The notes under the pieces: generated by a model
What the model was told of the DNA's origin: nothing
The model's input: the letters and a program-made list of their open reading frames with translations, nothing else
Databases searched by the model: none
Part shown: positions 1 to 10,999 of the stretch, one piece after another
How the letters are laid out: the number at the start of each line of letters is the position of its first letter
Numbering within the stretch: position 1 is the first letter of the stretch
Assembly: GCF_020497125.1 (NCBI RefSeq)
Contig: NC_059082.1
Location: 26,186,965 to 26,250,964, forward strand
Reading direction: 5' to 3'
DNA: 64,000 nucleotides
Source of the DNA: Mauremys mutica
Taxonomy: Eukaryota; Chordata; Testudines; Geoemydidae
Made by a program: the position numbers and the translations under genes

Positions 1-1
1 G

Positions 2-3000
2 ACTGCTGCAGAGGAGCGTGTGGATCGGACACAGACTTCTCTTAGGGGAGAGTCTGATGATAGAGAATCTCCAGGTTATAGTCAGGAGCAGAGGACTGAA
101 AAGTATAATGTAAGGGCCGGATCAGATGATAAACAGTCATATAAAAAAGAATCTGGCACATCAGAAAAAGGCAGGCTAATAAACAGGGACAAGTTTTTAA
201 AGTGCTTGTACACAAATGCCAGAAGTCTAAATAATAAGATGGGTGAACTAGAGTGCCTTGTGATAAAGGAGGATATAGATATAATAGGCATCACAGAAAC
301 CTGGTGGACTGAGAGCAACCAATGGGACACAATCATTCCAGGGTACAAAATATATCGGAAGGACAGAACAGGTCGTGCAGGGGGAGGAGTGGCACTATAT
401 GTGAAAGAAAGTGTAGATTCAAATGAAGTAAAAATCTTAAGCGAATCCACAGGTTCCATAGAGTCTCTATGGATAGAAATTTCATGCTCTAGTAAAAATA
501 TAACAGTAGGGATCTATTATCGACCACCTGACCAGGACAGTAATAGTGATGATGAAATGGTAAGGGAAATTAGAGAGGCTATCAAAATTAAGAACCCAAT
601 AATAGTGGGGGATTTCAATTATCCCCATATTGACTGGGAACATTTCACTTCAGGACGAAATGCAGAGATAAAATTTCTCGATACTTTAAATGACTGCTTC
701 ATGGAGCAGCTGGTACGGGAACCCACAAGGGGAGAGGCGACTCTAGATTTAATCCTGAGTGGAGCGCAGGAGCTGGTCCAAGAGGTAACTATAGCAGAAC
801 CGCTTGGAAATAGTGACCATAATACAATAGCATTCAACATCCCTGTGGTGGGAAGAACACAACTGCCCAACACTGTGGCATTTAATTTCAAAAGGGGGAA
901 CTATACAAAAATGAGGGGGTTAGTTAGACAAAAGTTAAAAGGTACAGTGACTAAAGTGAAATCCCTGCAAGTTGCATGGGCCCTTTTTAAAGACACCATA
1001 ATAGAGGCCCAACTTCAATGTATACCCCAAATTAAGAAAAACAGTAAAAGAACTAAAAAAGAGCCACCGTGGCTTAACAACCATGTAAAAGAAGCAGTGA
1101 GAGATAAAAAGACTTCCTTTAAAAAGTGGAAGTCAAATCCTAGTGAGGCAAATAGAAAGGAGCACAAACACTGCCAACTTAAATGCAAGAGTGTAATAAG
1201 AAAAGCCAAAGAGGAGTTTGAAGAACAGCTAGCCAAAAACTCCAAAGCTAATAATAAAATGTTTTTTAAGTACATCAGAAGCAGGAAGCCTGCTAAACAA
1301 CCAGTGGGGCCCCTTGATGATCAAAATACAAAGGGAGCGCTTAAAGACGATAAAGTCATTGCGGAGAAACTAAATGGATTCTTTGCTTCAGTCTTCACGG
1401 CTGAGGATGTTAGGGAGATTCCCAAACCTGAGCTGGCTTTTGTAGGTGACAAATCTGAGGAACTGTCACAGATTGAAGTGTCACTAGAGGAGGTTTTGGA
1501 ATTAATTGATAAACTCAACATTAACAAGTCACCGGGACCAGATGGCATTCACCCAAGAGTTCTGAAAGAACTCAAATGTGAAGTTGCGGAACTATTAACT
1601 AAGGTTTGTAACCTGTCCTTTAAATCGGCTTCGGTACCCAATGACTGGAAGTTAGCTAATGTAACGCCAATATTTAAAAAGGGCTCTAGGGGTGATCCCG
1701 GCAATTACAGACCGGTAAGTCTAACATCGGTACCGGGCAAATTAGTTGAAACAATAGTAAAGAATAAAATTGTCAGACACATAGATAAACATAAACTCTT
1801 GAGCAATAGTCAACATGGTTTCTGTAAAGGGAAATCGTGTCTTACTAATCTATTAGAATTCTTTGAAGGGGTCAACAAACATGTGGACAAGGGAGATCCG
1901 GTGGACATAGTGTACTTGGATTTCCAGAAAGCCTTTGACAAGGTCCCTCACCAAAGGCTCTTACGTAAATTAAGCTGTCATGGGATAAAAGGGAAGGTCC
2001 TTTCATGGATTGAGAACTGGTTAAAGGACAGGGAACAAAGGGTAGGAATTAATGGTAAATTCTCAGAATGGAGAGGTGTAACTAGTGGTGTTCCCCAAGG
2101 GTCAGTCCTCGGACCAATCCTATTCAATTTATTCATAAATGATCTGGAGAAAGGGGTAAACAGTGAGGTGGCCAAGTTTGCAGATGATACTAAACTTCTC
2201 AAGATAGTTAAGACCAAAGCAGATTGTGAAGAACTTCAAAAAGATCTCACAAAACTAAGTGATTGGGCAACAAAATGGCAAATGAAATTTAATGTGGATA
2301 AATGTAAAGTAATGCACATTGGAAAAAATAACCCCAACTATACATACAACATGATGGGGGCTAACTTAGCTACAACGAGTCAGGAAAAAGATCTTGGCGT
2401 CATCGTGGATAGTTCTCTGAAGATGTCCACGCAGTGTGCAGAGGCGGTCAAAAAAGCAAATAGGATGTTAGGAATCATTAAAAAGGGGATAGAGAATAAG
2501 ACTGAGAATATATTATTGCCCTTATATAAATCCATGGTACGCCCACATCTCGAATACTGTGTACAGATGTGGTCTCCTCACCTCAAAAAAGATATTCTAG
2601 CACTAGAAAAGGTTCAGAAAAGGGCAACAAAAATGATTAGGGGTTTAGAGAGGGTCCCATATGAGGAAAGATTAAAGAGGCTAGGACTCTTCAGCTTGGA
2701 AAAGAGAAGAGTAAGGGGGGACATGATAGAGGTATATAAAATCATGAGTGATGTTGAGAAAGTGGATAAGGAAAAGTTATTTACTTATTCCCATAATACA
2801 AGAACTAGGGGTCATCAAATGAAATTAATAGGCAGCAGGTTTAAAACAAATAAAAGGAAGTTCTTCTTCACGCAGCGCACAGTCAACTTGTGGAACTCCT
2901 TACCTGAGGAGGTTGTGAAGGCTAGGACTATAATAATGTTTAAAAGGGGACTGGATAAATTCATGGTGGCTAAGTCCATAAATGGCTATTAGCCAGAATG

Positions 3001-3191
3001 GGTAAGAATAGTGTCCCTAGCCTCTGTTCGTCAGAGGATGGAGATGGATGGCAGGAGGGAGATCACTTGATCATTGCCTGTTAGATTCACTCCCTCTGGG
3101 GCACCTGGCATTGGCCACTGTCGGTAGACAGATACTGGGCTAGATGGACCTTTGGTCTGACCCGGTACGGCCTCTCTTATGTTCTTATGTT
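2..3191 (+). mobile_element. CR1 LINE retrotransposon, coding region open, cut by the left edge
   Basis: This is the 3' three kilobases of a CR1-type non-LTR retrotransposon. It contains the complete open frame described in the next entry, then a 3' UTR of about 200 bp with the usual CR1 wording (tagatggacctttggtctga, near 3143-3162). It ends in the short tandem TTCTTATGTT-type terminus near 3173-3191. The frame runs unbroken to the left edge, so the 5' UTR, any ORF1 and possibly the true ORF2 start are outside. No poly-A tail is expected for CR1, and none is seen. Confidence 0.95.
20..2992 (+). CDS. CR1 ORF2 protein: endonuclease and reverse transcriptase
   Basis: This 990-codon frame encodes the enzyme that nicks target DNA and copies CR1 RNA into it by target-primed reverse transcription. 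Residues about 60-270 form an APE-like endonuclease: ITETWW with Glu93, [10 protein letters not shown] with Asp198, and NSDHN with Asp266/His267. Residues about 490-760 form the reverse transcriptase: SPGPDGIHP (504-512), [10 protein letters not shown] (631-640), [13 protein letters not shown] (690-702) and the catalytic FADD (720-723). A C-terminal region ([12 protein letters not shown], about 864-875) is typical of CR1. There is no stop or frameshift, and the length matches full CR1 ORF2 proteins. The first codon at 20 is GTG, and the frame stays open to base 2, so the real start is probably upstream of the window. Confidence 0.93.
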   Translation: MDRTQTSLRGESDDRESPGYSQEQRTEKYNVRAGSDDKQSYKKESGTSEKGRLINRDKFLKCLYTNARSLNNKMGELECLVIKEDIDIIGITETWWTESNQWDTIIPGYKIYRKDRTGRAGGGVALYVKESVDSNEVKILSESTGSIESLWIEISCSSKNITVGIYYRPPDQDSNSDDEMVREIREAIKIKNPIIVGDFNYPHIDWEHFTSGRNAEIKFLDTLNDCFMEQLVREPTRGEATLDLILSGAQELVQEVTIAEPLGNSDHNTIAFNIPVVGRTQLPNTVAFNFKRGNYTKMRGLVRQKLKGTVTKVKSLQVAWALFKDTIIEAQLQCIPQIKKNSKRTKKEPPWLNNHVKEAVRDKKTSFKKWKSNPSEANRKEHKHCQLKCKSVIRKAKEEFEEQLAKNSKANNKMFFKYIRSRKPAKQPVGPLDDQNTKGALKDDKVIAEKLNGFFASVFTAEDVREIPKPELAFVGDKSEELSQIEVSLEEVLELIDKLNINKSPGPDGIHPRVLKELKCEVAELLTKVCNLSFKSASVPNDWKLANVTPIFKKGSRGDPGNYRPVSLTSVPGKLVETIVKNKIVRHIDKHKLLSNSQHGFCKGKSCLTNLLEFFEGVNKHVDKGDPVDIVYLDFQKAFDKVPHQRLLRKLSCHGIKGKVLSWIENWLKDREQRVGINGKFSEWRGVTSGVPQGSVLGPILFNLFINDLEKGVNSEVAKFADDTKLLKIVKTKADCEELQKDLTKLSDWATKWQMKFNVDKCKVMHIGKNNPNYTYNMMGANLATTSQEKDLGVIVDSSLKMSTQCAEAVKKANRMLGIIKKGIENKTENILLPLYKSMVRPHLEYCVQMWSPHLKKDILALEKVQKRATKMIRGLERVPYEERLKRLGLFSLEKRRVRGDMIEVYKIMSDVEKVDKEKLFTYSHNTRTRGHQMKLIGSRFKTNKRKFFFTQRTVNLWNSLPEEVVKARTIIMFKRGLDKFMVAKSINGY

Positions 3192-3220
3192 ACCAAACTA
3201 GACTTCAAGGTGATGTAAGC

Positions 3221-3700
3221 CAGCGTTTCTCAAACGTGGCCACCAGCGGATTTTTTTGAGGCCACAACAGCCTCCAAAGCATGAGCAGAGATGGGGGTGG
3301 GGGGAGCAAAGCAGGAGCTTCTCCCTGCAGTGCCCAGCAGTTACTCCTGAATAGCTGTTACTTGGGGCAGTGAGATGCGCCACCTTGGTGTCTGTGCAGG
3401 GCGCCAGCAGGGATCAGCACCCTGCACCACGCAGCCTCCTCCGGGGCTCCAGGCAGCACCTCTGGAGACATGTGGGGCCGATTGGTGCACCGCCAGAGGT
3501 GACTCTTGGTGGTTGAGTTGGCTGTGGATGTTCGGTCACTGGGGTGCTCCTCTGGGTGGCCAACGGAGAGGGGCGGCATGTCTGGGTCTTCGGCGGCGGG
3601 TCCCTCACTCCCTCTCGGAGCGAAGGACCAGCCGCCGAATTGTTGCCGAAGACTGAAGCTGCTTGGGGTGGCAGAAAACTTGGAGCCGGCCCTACAAGGA
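3221..3700. repeat. Composite of GC-rich inverted-repeat element fragments
   Basis: The block opens with CAGCGTTTCTCAAACGTGGCC. This is the same kind of end as the element at 51434 (CAGGGTTTCTCAAAC) and the block starting near 63737. From about 3540 to 3697 it becomes GC-rich, with TCTTCGGCGGC and CCGCCGAA inverted words, and ends in GGAGCCGGCCCT. I read it as two overlapping non-autonomous DNA transposon remnants. I could not fix outer boundaries or a target-site duplication. Confidence 0.45.
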
Positions 3701-4111
3701 TTAATCTCATTTCATCCTCTCCAAACTCTTCCACAGGTGTTCAGGGAAAGGAATATAATATTAGCTGATTGGCAAGCTGTGGGGGAAAGGGAGATGGCGT
3801 TAGTTATAGAATAAAAGCCCCAACCGGGGAATTTCTTCTTTCTTTTCCCCTATGTATTATCTATGGTTGTTTTACTTTGTGCATCATTTTTTTGAGGTTT
3901 CCGTAGTCATTTTCTTAGTTGCTGATTGCACCTTTTTTTTTTTTCCCTAAGTCGTTCCACCAGCTTTTACACACTAACTGACCAGTCAGCTGAATGGTAT
4001 GAGATCTCTGATTCCTTTTGTGTTGATGTGACTGAACTGCTAGGACAGGAAATGTCCAGATGCCACTTACACACCCACAGGAAGAATGAGCACACTGTTG
4101 TTATGTTTGCA

Positions 4112-4215
4112 GTGGTGGTGTAGCTATGTTGGTCTCATGATATCAGAGAGACAAGGGGGTGAGGTAATATCTTTAATTGGACTAACTTCTGCTGGTGAAA
4201 GAGACAAGCTTACGA
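4112..4215 (-). repeat. Dispersed retroelement tail fragment, Penelope-like family suspected
   Basis: On the + strand it reads GTAGCTATGTTGGTCTCATG, AGAGAGACAAGGGGGTGAGG, then a short AT-rich stretch and CTTCTGCTGGTGAAAGAGAC. Related copies lie at 27465-27552 and, split by a later insertion, at 31173-31600. Length and wording are shared, but the family name is inferred. Confidence 0.5.
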
Positions 4216-4399
4216 GCGACCCAGAGCCTTCCTTCTCAACCACCTTGTCTCTCATACTGATATTAGACATTCATTGTTCTGTGTTTTTAGTGTTTGTAAG
4301 GGTACAAGGCAAAATCACAAGCATTCCAAACAAACAACTGCTGCTCTTTGATTTTGTATTGCTGCCTATTCATATTCAATAACAGGGAGTTCATTTCGA

Positions 4400-6450
4400 A
4401 AGGACAGTATTGCTCAAGGCTTTTGCTGGAAATGCAGGTGCTTGACTGGGCAAGGAACGATACACTAACATCCAACCTAAACCTCCCTTTCTGCAATTTA
4501 AGCCCATTGCTTCTTGTCCTATCCTCAGATGTTAAGAAAAACACATTTTCTCCCTCCTGCTTGTAAAAACCTTTTATGTACTTGAAAACTGTTATGTCCC
4601 CCCTCAGTCTTCTCTTTTCCAGACTAAACAAACCCAATTTTTTCAATCTTCTCTCATAGGTCATGTTTTCCTGTCCTTTAATCATTTTTGTTGCTCTTTT
4701 CTGGACTCTCTCCAATTTGTCCATATCCTTCCCGAAATGTGGCACCCAGAACTGGACACAATACTCCAGTTGAGACCTAATCAGCACAGAGTAGAGTGGA
4801 AGAATTACTTCCCATGTCTTGCTTACAACACTCCTGCTAATACATACCAGAATGATGTTTGCTTTTTTGGGAACAGCGTTACACTTTTGACTCATATTTA
4901 TCTTGTGGTCCACTATGACCCCCAGATCCCTTTCCAAAGTACTCCTTCCTAGGCAGTCATTTCCCATTTTGTATGTGTGTAACTGATTGTTCCTTCCTAC
5001 ATGGAGTCCTTTTCATTTGTCCATATTGAATTTCATCCTATTTACTTCAGCTCATTTCTCCAGTTTGTTCAGATCATTTTGAATTTTAATCCTATCCTTC
5101 AAAGCACTTGCAACCCCTCCCAGCTTGGTATTGTCTGCAAACTTTATAAGTGTACTCTGAATGCCATTATCTAAATCATTGATGAAGATATTGAACAGAA
5201 CCGGACCCAGAACTTATCCCTGTGGGACCCCACTCGTTATGTCCTTCCAGCATGACTATGGATCACTGATAACTGCTCTCTGGGAACGGTTTTCCAACCA
5301 GTTTTGCACCCACCTTATAGTAGCTCCATCTAGGTTGCATTTCCCTAGTTTGTTTATGACAATGTCATGCCAGACAGTATCAAAAGCTTTACTAAAGTCA
5401 AGATATACCACATCTACCGCTCCTCCCCCATCCACAAGGCTTGTTACCCTGTCAAAGAAAGCTATCAGGTTGGTTTGACATGATTTGTTTTTGACAAATC
5501 CATGCTGACTGTTACTTATCTTATTATCTTCTAGATGTTTGCAAACTGATTGCTTAATTATTTGCTCCATTATCTCTCTGGGTACAGAAATTAAGATGAC
5601 CAGTCTGTAATTCCCCGGGTTGTCTTTATTTCCCTTTTTACAGATTGGAACTATATTTGCCCTTTTCCAGTCTTCTGGAATCTCACCTGTCTTCCATGAT
5701 TTCTCAAAGATAATCGCTAATGGCTCAGCTATCTCCTCAGTCAGCTCCTTGAGTATTCTAGGATGCATTTCATCAGCCCCTGGTGATTTGAAGACATCTA
5801 ATTAGTCTAAGTAAATTTTAACTTGTTCTTTCCATATTTTTAGCCTCTTCTGATCCTACCTCATTTTCACTGGTATTCACTATGTTAGACCTCCAGTCAC
5901 CACCAACCTTCTTGGTGAAAACCAAACAAAGAAGTCATTAAGCACCCCTGACATTTCCACATTTTCTGTTATTATTTTTCTCCCCTCATTGAGTAACGGG
6001 TCTACCGTGTCCTTGGTCTTCCTCTTGCTTCTAATGTATTTGTAGAATGTTTTCTTGTTACCCTTTGTGCCTCTAGATAGCTTGATCTCATTTTGTGCCT
6101 TGGCCTTTCTAATTTTGTTCTACATACTTGTGTTATTTGTTTATATTCATCCTTTGTAATTTGACCTAGTTTCTACTTTTTGTAGGACTCTTTTTTTATT
6201 TTTAGATCACTGCAGATCTCCTGGTTAAGCCAGGGTGGTCTCTTGCCATACTTCCTATCTTTCCTATACAGTGGGGATAGTTTGCTCTTGTGCCCTTAAT
6301 AACGTCTCTTTGAAAAATTGCCAACTGTCTTCAATTGGTTTTCCCCCTAGACTTGCTTCCCATGGGATCTTACCTACCAATCCCTGAGTTTGCTAAAGTC
6401 GGCCTTCCTCGAATCCATTGTCTTTATTTTGCTGTTCTCTCTCCTACCAT
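4400..6450 (-). mobile_element. CR1 LINE fragment, antisense, degraded
   Basis: Translation of the minus strand gives CR1 reverse transcriptase pieces. Between 5768 and 5256 there are HPRILKEL, NPGNYR, NSQHGF and VYLDFSKAFDTVWHD. Between 4967 and about 4410 there are STLERDLGVIVD, LEYCVQFW, KRATKMIKG and [14 protein letters not shown]. Frames are broken between these blocks, and the 5' part (5800-6450) is visible only as degraded wording. The subfamily differs from the open copy at the left edge. It is a dead, 5'-truncated insertion. Confidence 0.88.
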
Positions 6451-6454
6451 TCCT

Positions 6455-7203
6455 GGAGTTTAGAGTGTGGGAGGGGGATCAGGACTTGGGCAGGGGGTTG
6501 GGGTGTGTGCGTGGGGGGGCGAGGGTTCCAGCTGGTGGTGTGGGCTCTGGGGTAGGGCTGGAGATGAGGGGTTTGGGGTTCAGGATGGTGTTCCAGGCTG
6601 GGACTGAGGGTTCAGAGGATGGGAGGGGGATCGGGGCAGGGGCACAGGTGGGAATGAGGGTTCTGGCTGGTGGTGCGGGCTCTGGGGTGGGGCTAGGGAT
6701 GAGAGGTTTGGGGTGCAGGAGGGTGCTCTGGACTAGGAATGAGGGGTTCTGAGGGTGGAAGGGGGATCATGGCTGAGGCTGGGGCAGGGGGTTACAGTCC
6801 GGGAGGGGGTCAGGGGTGCAGGCTCCGGGTGGTGTTTATTTCAAGCAGCTCCTGGAAACAGCAGCATGTCCCCGCTCTGGCTCCTACACGGAGGCATGGC
6901 CAGGTGGCTCCGCATGCTGCCCTGTCCCAGTTCCCGGCCAATGAGAGCTGCAGAGATGGCACTTGGGGTGGGAGCAGTGTGCGAAGCCCCAAGCTGCCCC
7001 TACGCATAGGAGCTGGAGGGGGGAATATCCTGGCTGCTTCCCGGGAGCCGCATGGTGTGGAGGATAGCAGGGAGCCTGCCAACCCCGCTGCGTGGCACTA
7101 CCAACCGGACAGTCAATGGCCCGGTCAGCGGTGCTGAATGTAGTCACCAGGATCCCTTTTCAACTGGGTGTTCTGGTCAAAAATTGGACACCTGGTCACC
7201 CTA
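6455..7203. mobile_element. Non-autonomous hAT-like element with G-rich internal tandem wording
   Basis: The right end reads ACACCTGGTCACCCTA. This is the inverse of the TAGGGTGACCAG end found on three other elements here (26137, 30301, 50146). The interior from about 6455 to 6830 is a G-rich imperfect minisatellite, with GGTTTGGGGTGCAGGAGGG-type units. The left boundary is not resolved and I found no duplication, so the left coordinate is approximate. No coding capacity is credible. Confidence 0.55.
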
Positions 7204-7312
7204 CTGTCAGCCCTCAGTTGAGAACTAAGCAACTCATCTTAGGTGGTTGATGTTAATGAAACCCATTGAACTAAACTATGGTGGTTGGTCACCATGGATC
7301 AGTTAAAGCAAT

Positions 7313-8628
7313 ACTCCTGGGGGAATTCTGCACCAGTGCGTGTGTGCAGAATTCATGTCCCCTGCATATTTCTTTGCTTCTCTGCAGAAAAATGAGTTTC
7401 TGACAAGGAAGCAAAGGGAAGCTGCAAGAGCAGTCACGCACCATTCCCTAGCTGCGCAGGTACTTTGTTTCAGGCACCTGGAGCAGTCGGCGAAAAGATA
7501 AATCACCACAGGGCTGGGGACACCCCAGCTAGTGGCTCCTACCTTGAGCTGGGATTAGTTGCTAATCCCGTCTCGCTGGAGGCAGGAGGGACTACTTCTT
7601 CCCCTGCAAGGAGTGGCTGAGGCTGTGTCAGACCCACCTCAAAGAAACCTCTCCCAGCTGCAGGAAGCTCAGCATGCTCTCCTGCTTCCTGCCCCCATTG
7701 CTGTTCAGCTGCAGGAGGGAGGGGTCACTGTATCAGGAGCTGCTCCCCCATCCACCCAGCCCACATGCATCCAGACCTCCCATACCCAGACACCCCCACA
7801 AGCCTCACTCCATATACCCAGAACCCCCTTAACCCTCCATTCCTGAACTCCACCCCTTTGAACCTCATCCCCTGCATCTGGAGTCCCCTGCACCCAGACC
7901 CCCTGCCTCCAGACTCCCACCCCTGCACAAACAGCATCCCCCACCGAGCTCCCTGCACTTAAGCCTCCACTCTGATGATCTCCACACCCCTGCACTACCC
8001 TGAGCCCCCACGTCCAGACCCCCATGCCACTGACCCCCAATTAGCTTCACCCAGACCCCCACCCCACAAAGCCCCACTCCCTCAGCACCCAGACCCCACC
8101 CCCGTTGAGACACCGACACCCAAACCCCTCCACTGAACCCCAACCACTTTCACCTGGAAGCCTCTGCACAGTCCCATTACCTCTACACCTGGAACTCCCC
8201 CCCTCCCCCTGCCCAGTTAGCCTCTCTGCATCCAGATCCCCCCACCCAGACCCTTCACTGAGCTGCCTGCACCCAGATTGTCCCATACAGAATCCTCTCA
8301 CCTGCATCCCTCCACACTTGGATCCTGCCTGGTTAAGTCTGCCTGCCCCACACCTGCTGCACCTGGCACAGAGGTTCACGGTCCCAGGGTTATTCTGGAG
8401 CAGGCCTAGGCCTTGTGCTGTGTCAGGGTTAGGTGCAGCCTCACCACTGAGTCCGTGTCCCCGGGATAGGGTGTGGGGACGCTGCAGGGTGATCTCCCAC
8501 CTTTGTGCACTGCCATGCTGGAGCCTCTGCTTTTATTTATTGACAAATAAAACTTGCAGAATTTTTCAGAATTTTAAAACTGTGTGCCTAAATTTTTTAT
8601 TTTTTTGGCACAGAATGCCCTCAGGAGT
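7313..8628. mobile_element. Non-autonomous hAT-like element with perfect 8-bp duplication
   Basis: The terminal inverted repeats are ACTCCTGGGGGAATTCTG at the left and CAGAATGCCCTCAGGAGT at the right. The element is flanked by identical 8-bp copies of AAAGCAAT at 7305-7312 and 8629-8636. An 8-bp duplication is the hAT signature. The interior from about 7760 to 8390 is a C-rich imperfect tandem array (CAGACCCCC-type units). That array produces several long but meaningless open frames on both strands. No transposase is encoded. Confidence 0.88.
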
Positions 8629-8769
8629 AAAGCAATAATGACCAGCATGGAAGGTATTTCCTGACTGGCTGTGGGAGTGAGGCAAAGCCAGCCATTAGCT
8701 GGCAAGAAATGCTCAGCCCAAAGTGCTTCTGTGATAAAAGAGCTCATTCCACACAAGTTTTAGGAGTGC

Positions 8770-8976
8770 TTAAGAAGCTGTATAAGGAACTATGTTCCAG
8801 CGCAAATAGTTAAGCTGGTTCATCAGACATAACATAAATTCCATGTCATATACAGCCTTGCTGACCAAGGCTTCAATCTTGCTGCCATTGAACTTGCATT
8901 GATTCCAGTCAGATGCAACCATGACATTAGCCTCTCGAGCAGGAGGAAGGATCTCACTCGGGGCAGAGCTCAGTGA
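8770..8976 (-). other. Unexplained 68-codon open stretch, possible coding relic
   Basis: On the minus strand a frame opens after a stop at 8977-8979 and runs 68 codons to TAA at 8770-8772. It includes the peptide NVMVASDWNQCKFNGSKI followed by EALVSKAVYDMEFMLCLMNQ. The composition looks protein-like rather than low complexity, and the region is not in a repeat I recognise. There is no ATG at the beginning, and its status as a retrogene relic or an exon is unproven. I do not recognise the family. Confidence 0.2.
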
Positions 8977-8989
8977 TTAATGAACCTAG

Positions 8990-9567
8990 AGATAAAGAAT
9001 GGAGAGAGACACACACAACCAAAGCTCAGATTTGTTAACCCTCCAAACGTGCTGCAAAGCCTATCTTTCCCCTCAGGCTTTCGAAGTGAGAGTGGAGGAG
9101 TTTCTTAGGGCCCTCTGTCATAGTTCAGGGCACATGCACTTGTATTCCCCATCCTTGGTCCCGTCCCTCTAGGGCACCACTCTAAGTTTTTGGCTCCTCA
9201 GCCATCACCTTCCTTGCACAGAGACCTGTGTCTCTTGCCCTCCTGATTGCCAGCCAGTTAAATATGGAAAAATAAACTAAGAGCCAGCCCCAGAACTGTG
9301 ACTGGTACAAAATCACTGCATGATAGGAGAGTGTGTTTGTGCATAGCTCTTTATCTTAAGCCTCACCCTCCTGCCCAGTTACCTACCTTTGGACTGTGAA
9401 GTAAGTCTGAGAATTGTTACTCTGAACAGCATTTTCCTTGAAAAATGGAGGATCAATCCCAAAATATACGTATTTTCTCTTTCTTGCCTCTTCAGCAATG
9501 TGGGCTCCTGCACTTTTTGTTTATGGCACCTGTATCTTGCTAGCAGCTGAGGATGAATACACAAAGT
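8990..9567. other. No gene recognised
   Basis: Unique-looking sequence of mixed composition. I see no reliable open frame, RNA gene or element boundary here. Confidence 0.5.
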
Positions 9568-9646
9568 TCATGAAAGTTTTTGGTTTTGAAAAAAGGCCAT
9601 TTTTCATGTAAAAAAAGATATGAATAAAAAATTTCAGCCAGCTCTA
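9568..9646. repeat. One end of an AGAGCTGG-type inverted-repeat element
   Basis: The sequence ending AAAATTTCAGCCAGCTCTA is the inverse of the left end of the element at 53490 (AGAGCTGGTTGAAATTTT). Only about 80 bp are present, so this is a truncated copy. Confidence 0.5.
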
Positions 9647-9851
9647 GTAAGCATGCAAACTATGAAAGTGTTAATGTGAGATATTTCAAATTAAAGATGT
9701 ACTTATCACAAAGCCTTAATGAACAAAGCCTTACAATAAAAGATCCATAACCATCAAAGGAAAGAAGTAAATGTTAGTTTGAGATTAAGGTGGATATTTT
9801 AGGCTAATTTATTCTTCCATTAATGCCCTCTGTTTATTTCCTTTTTGTAAA

Positions 9852-9946
9852 AAGCGACAAAGAGTCCTGTGGCACCTTATAGACTAACAGACCTATTGGA
9901 GCATAAGCTTTCGTGGGTGAATACCCACTTCGTCAGACGCATGTCC
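9852..9946 (-). mobile_element. Penelope-like retroelement 3' fragment
   Basis: The minus strand carries a hammerhead-type motif followed by GTTAGTCTATAAGGTGCCAC. A related copy at 19880-20215 has GTTAGTCTCTAAGGTGCCAC. Such motifs next to this wording fit the terminal repeats of Penelope-like elements, which are known to carry hammerhead ribozymes. No GIY-YIG or reverse transcriptase coding remains. Confidence 0.55.
9895..9942 (-). ncRNA. Hammerhead ribozyme-like motif with intact core
   Basis: Reading the minus strand, CTGACGA (9936-9930) fits the CUGANGA core. A stem II hairpin follows, with GTGGGT pairing to ACCCAC. Next is GAAA (9912-9909), then a very short stem III made of AGC and GCT around TTAT, then C at the cleavage position. 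All core positions I can check are kept. Stem I pairing is weak, so activity is uncertain. The short stem III is the shape reported for Penelope-like elements. Confidence 0.5.
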
Positions 9947-9949
9947 TTT

Positions 9950-10710
9950 TTGTGTTAGTTATATTTCATTAGACTGTAGTACTGGACGTTGGGCCTAAGC
10001 CTTTTCCTGTGGAAATCCATGTCAGTCTTGCAATTTATCCAGTAGGTGGTAGCAGAGAGCGTTGCTTCATAATTATTTGACCTTAATCCACTCTGTTGGC
10101 TGCTACAGTCTGGAAAATTGCATTGCAGGTGAAGTACCACAAAATAAATACATTCATCTCTCACACATGGGTGAGGGGCCTGTGTATTACAGCTGGAAAG
10201 GAAGGGAATAAATGGACCAAGCCTTTGTCTGCATTGTTTATTAGATCATTCAGGGGAAGGACAGAACTGTAATGTGTTCTTATAGCACCTAGCACATTGG
10301 GTCCTTACCTCAACTGGGTCCTCTAGGTGCTGCCACAGTGCTACAACTACTAAATCATTCATACTGAGCAGAGGGTCATGTGCTTCCACTCTGCACCAGG
10401 CTGAACTCCACTCTCACTATGGAAATATGCAGGGAAGATTATTTCCATCAGGTTGCTAACGACATTTTAATTTTATATGGGGATATCCCCACCCCCGTCC
10501 GACTTGACTCCCTGCATGGGTTAGAGTGCTCCCACAGCAGTCTATGGGAACAGTGAATCACTCGTGGCCATCCTGGGCCTGTGCTCAGACAGGCCATCAG
10601 ATCTGTAAAATGGGCATGGTAGCACTGCCCTACTTCACAAGGATGTTGTGAGGATAAATCCATTAAAGTTGTGAAGTGCAGAGATACTGCAGTGAGGGGG
10701 GCATCTCTGT
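9950..10710. other. No gene recognised
   Basis: Mixed-composition intergenic sequence. The short open frames here show no family resemblance, and I see no element ends. Confidence 0.5.
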
Positions 10711-10716
10711 GTCATT

Positions 10717-10992
10717 GGCTATGTCCACACAGCAGCTGGGAGGGTGCTTCCCAATGGAGGAGCTGTACACGCACTATCTCTGCTTGAGCTAGCATGGCAA
10801 ATGTAGCAGGGTAGCCGCAGCAACTTGGACTAGCTGGCTGAGTACGTATCCCAGGGCAGGCAGCTAGCCCAAGTCACTGCCACTGCTGCCATGACCACGC
10901 TGCTGTCTGTAGTGTGCTCCCTCCAGTAGAGCTAGTGCAGGTCTGCCCACCCACACTGGGAAGCACCCTCAAGCTGCTGTGTAGACAGATCC
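10717..10992. mobile_element. MITE with about 38-bp imperfect inverted ends
   Basis: The left end GGCTATGTCCACACAGCAGC continues into GGGAGGGTGCTTCCCA. It is mirrored at the right by TGGGAAGCACCCTCAAGCTG followed by CTGTGTAGACAGATCC. The TGTCTACAC core resembles Harbinger-type ends elsewhere in the window. No open frame is credible, and I could not confirm a duplication. Confidence 0.65.
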
Positions 10993-10999
10993 ATAAAAA

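Noticed and set aside
7559..8638. Pro/Thr- and Gly/Val-rich frames that look like secreted or mucin-like proteins
   Set aside because: They come from a C-rich minisatellite inside the element at 7313-8628.
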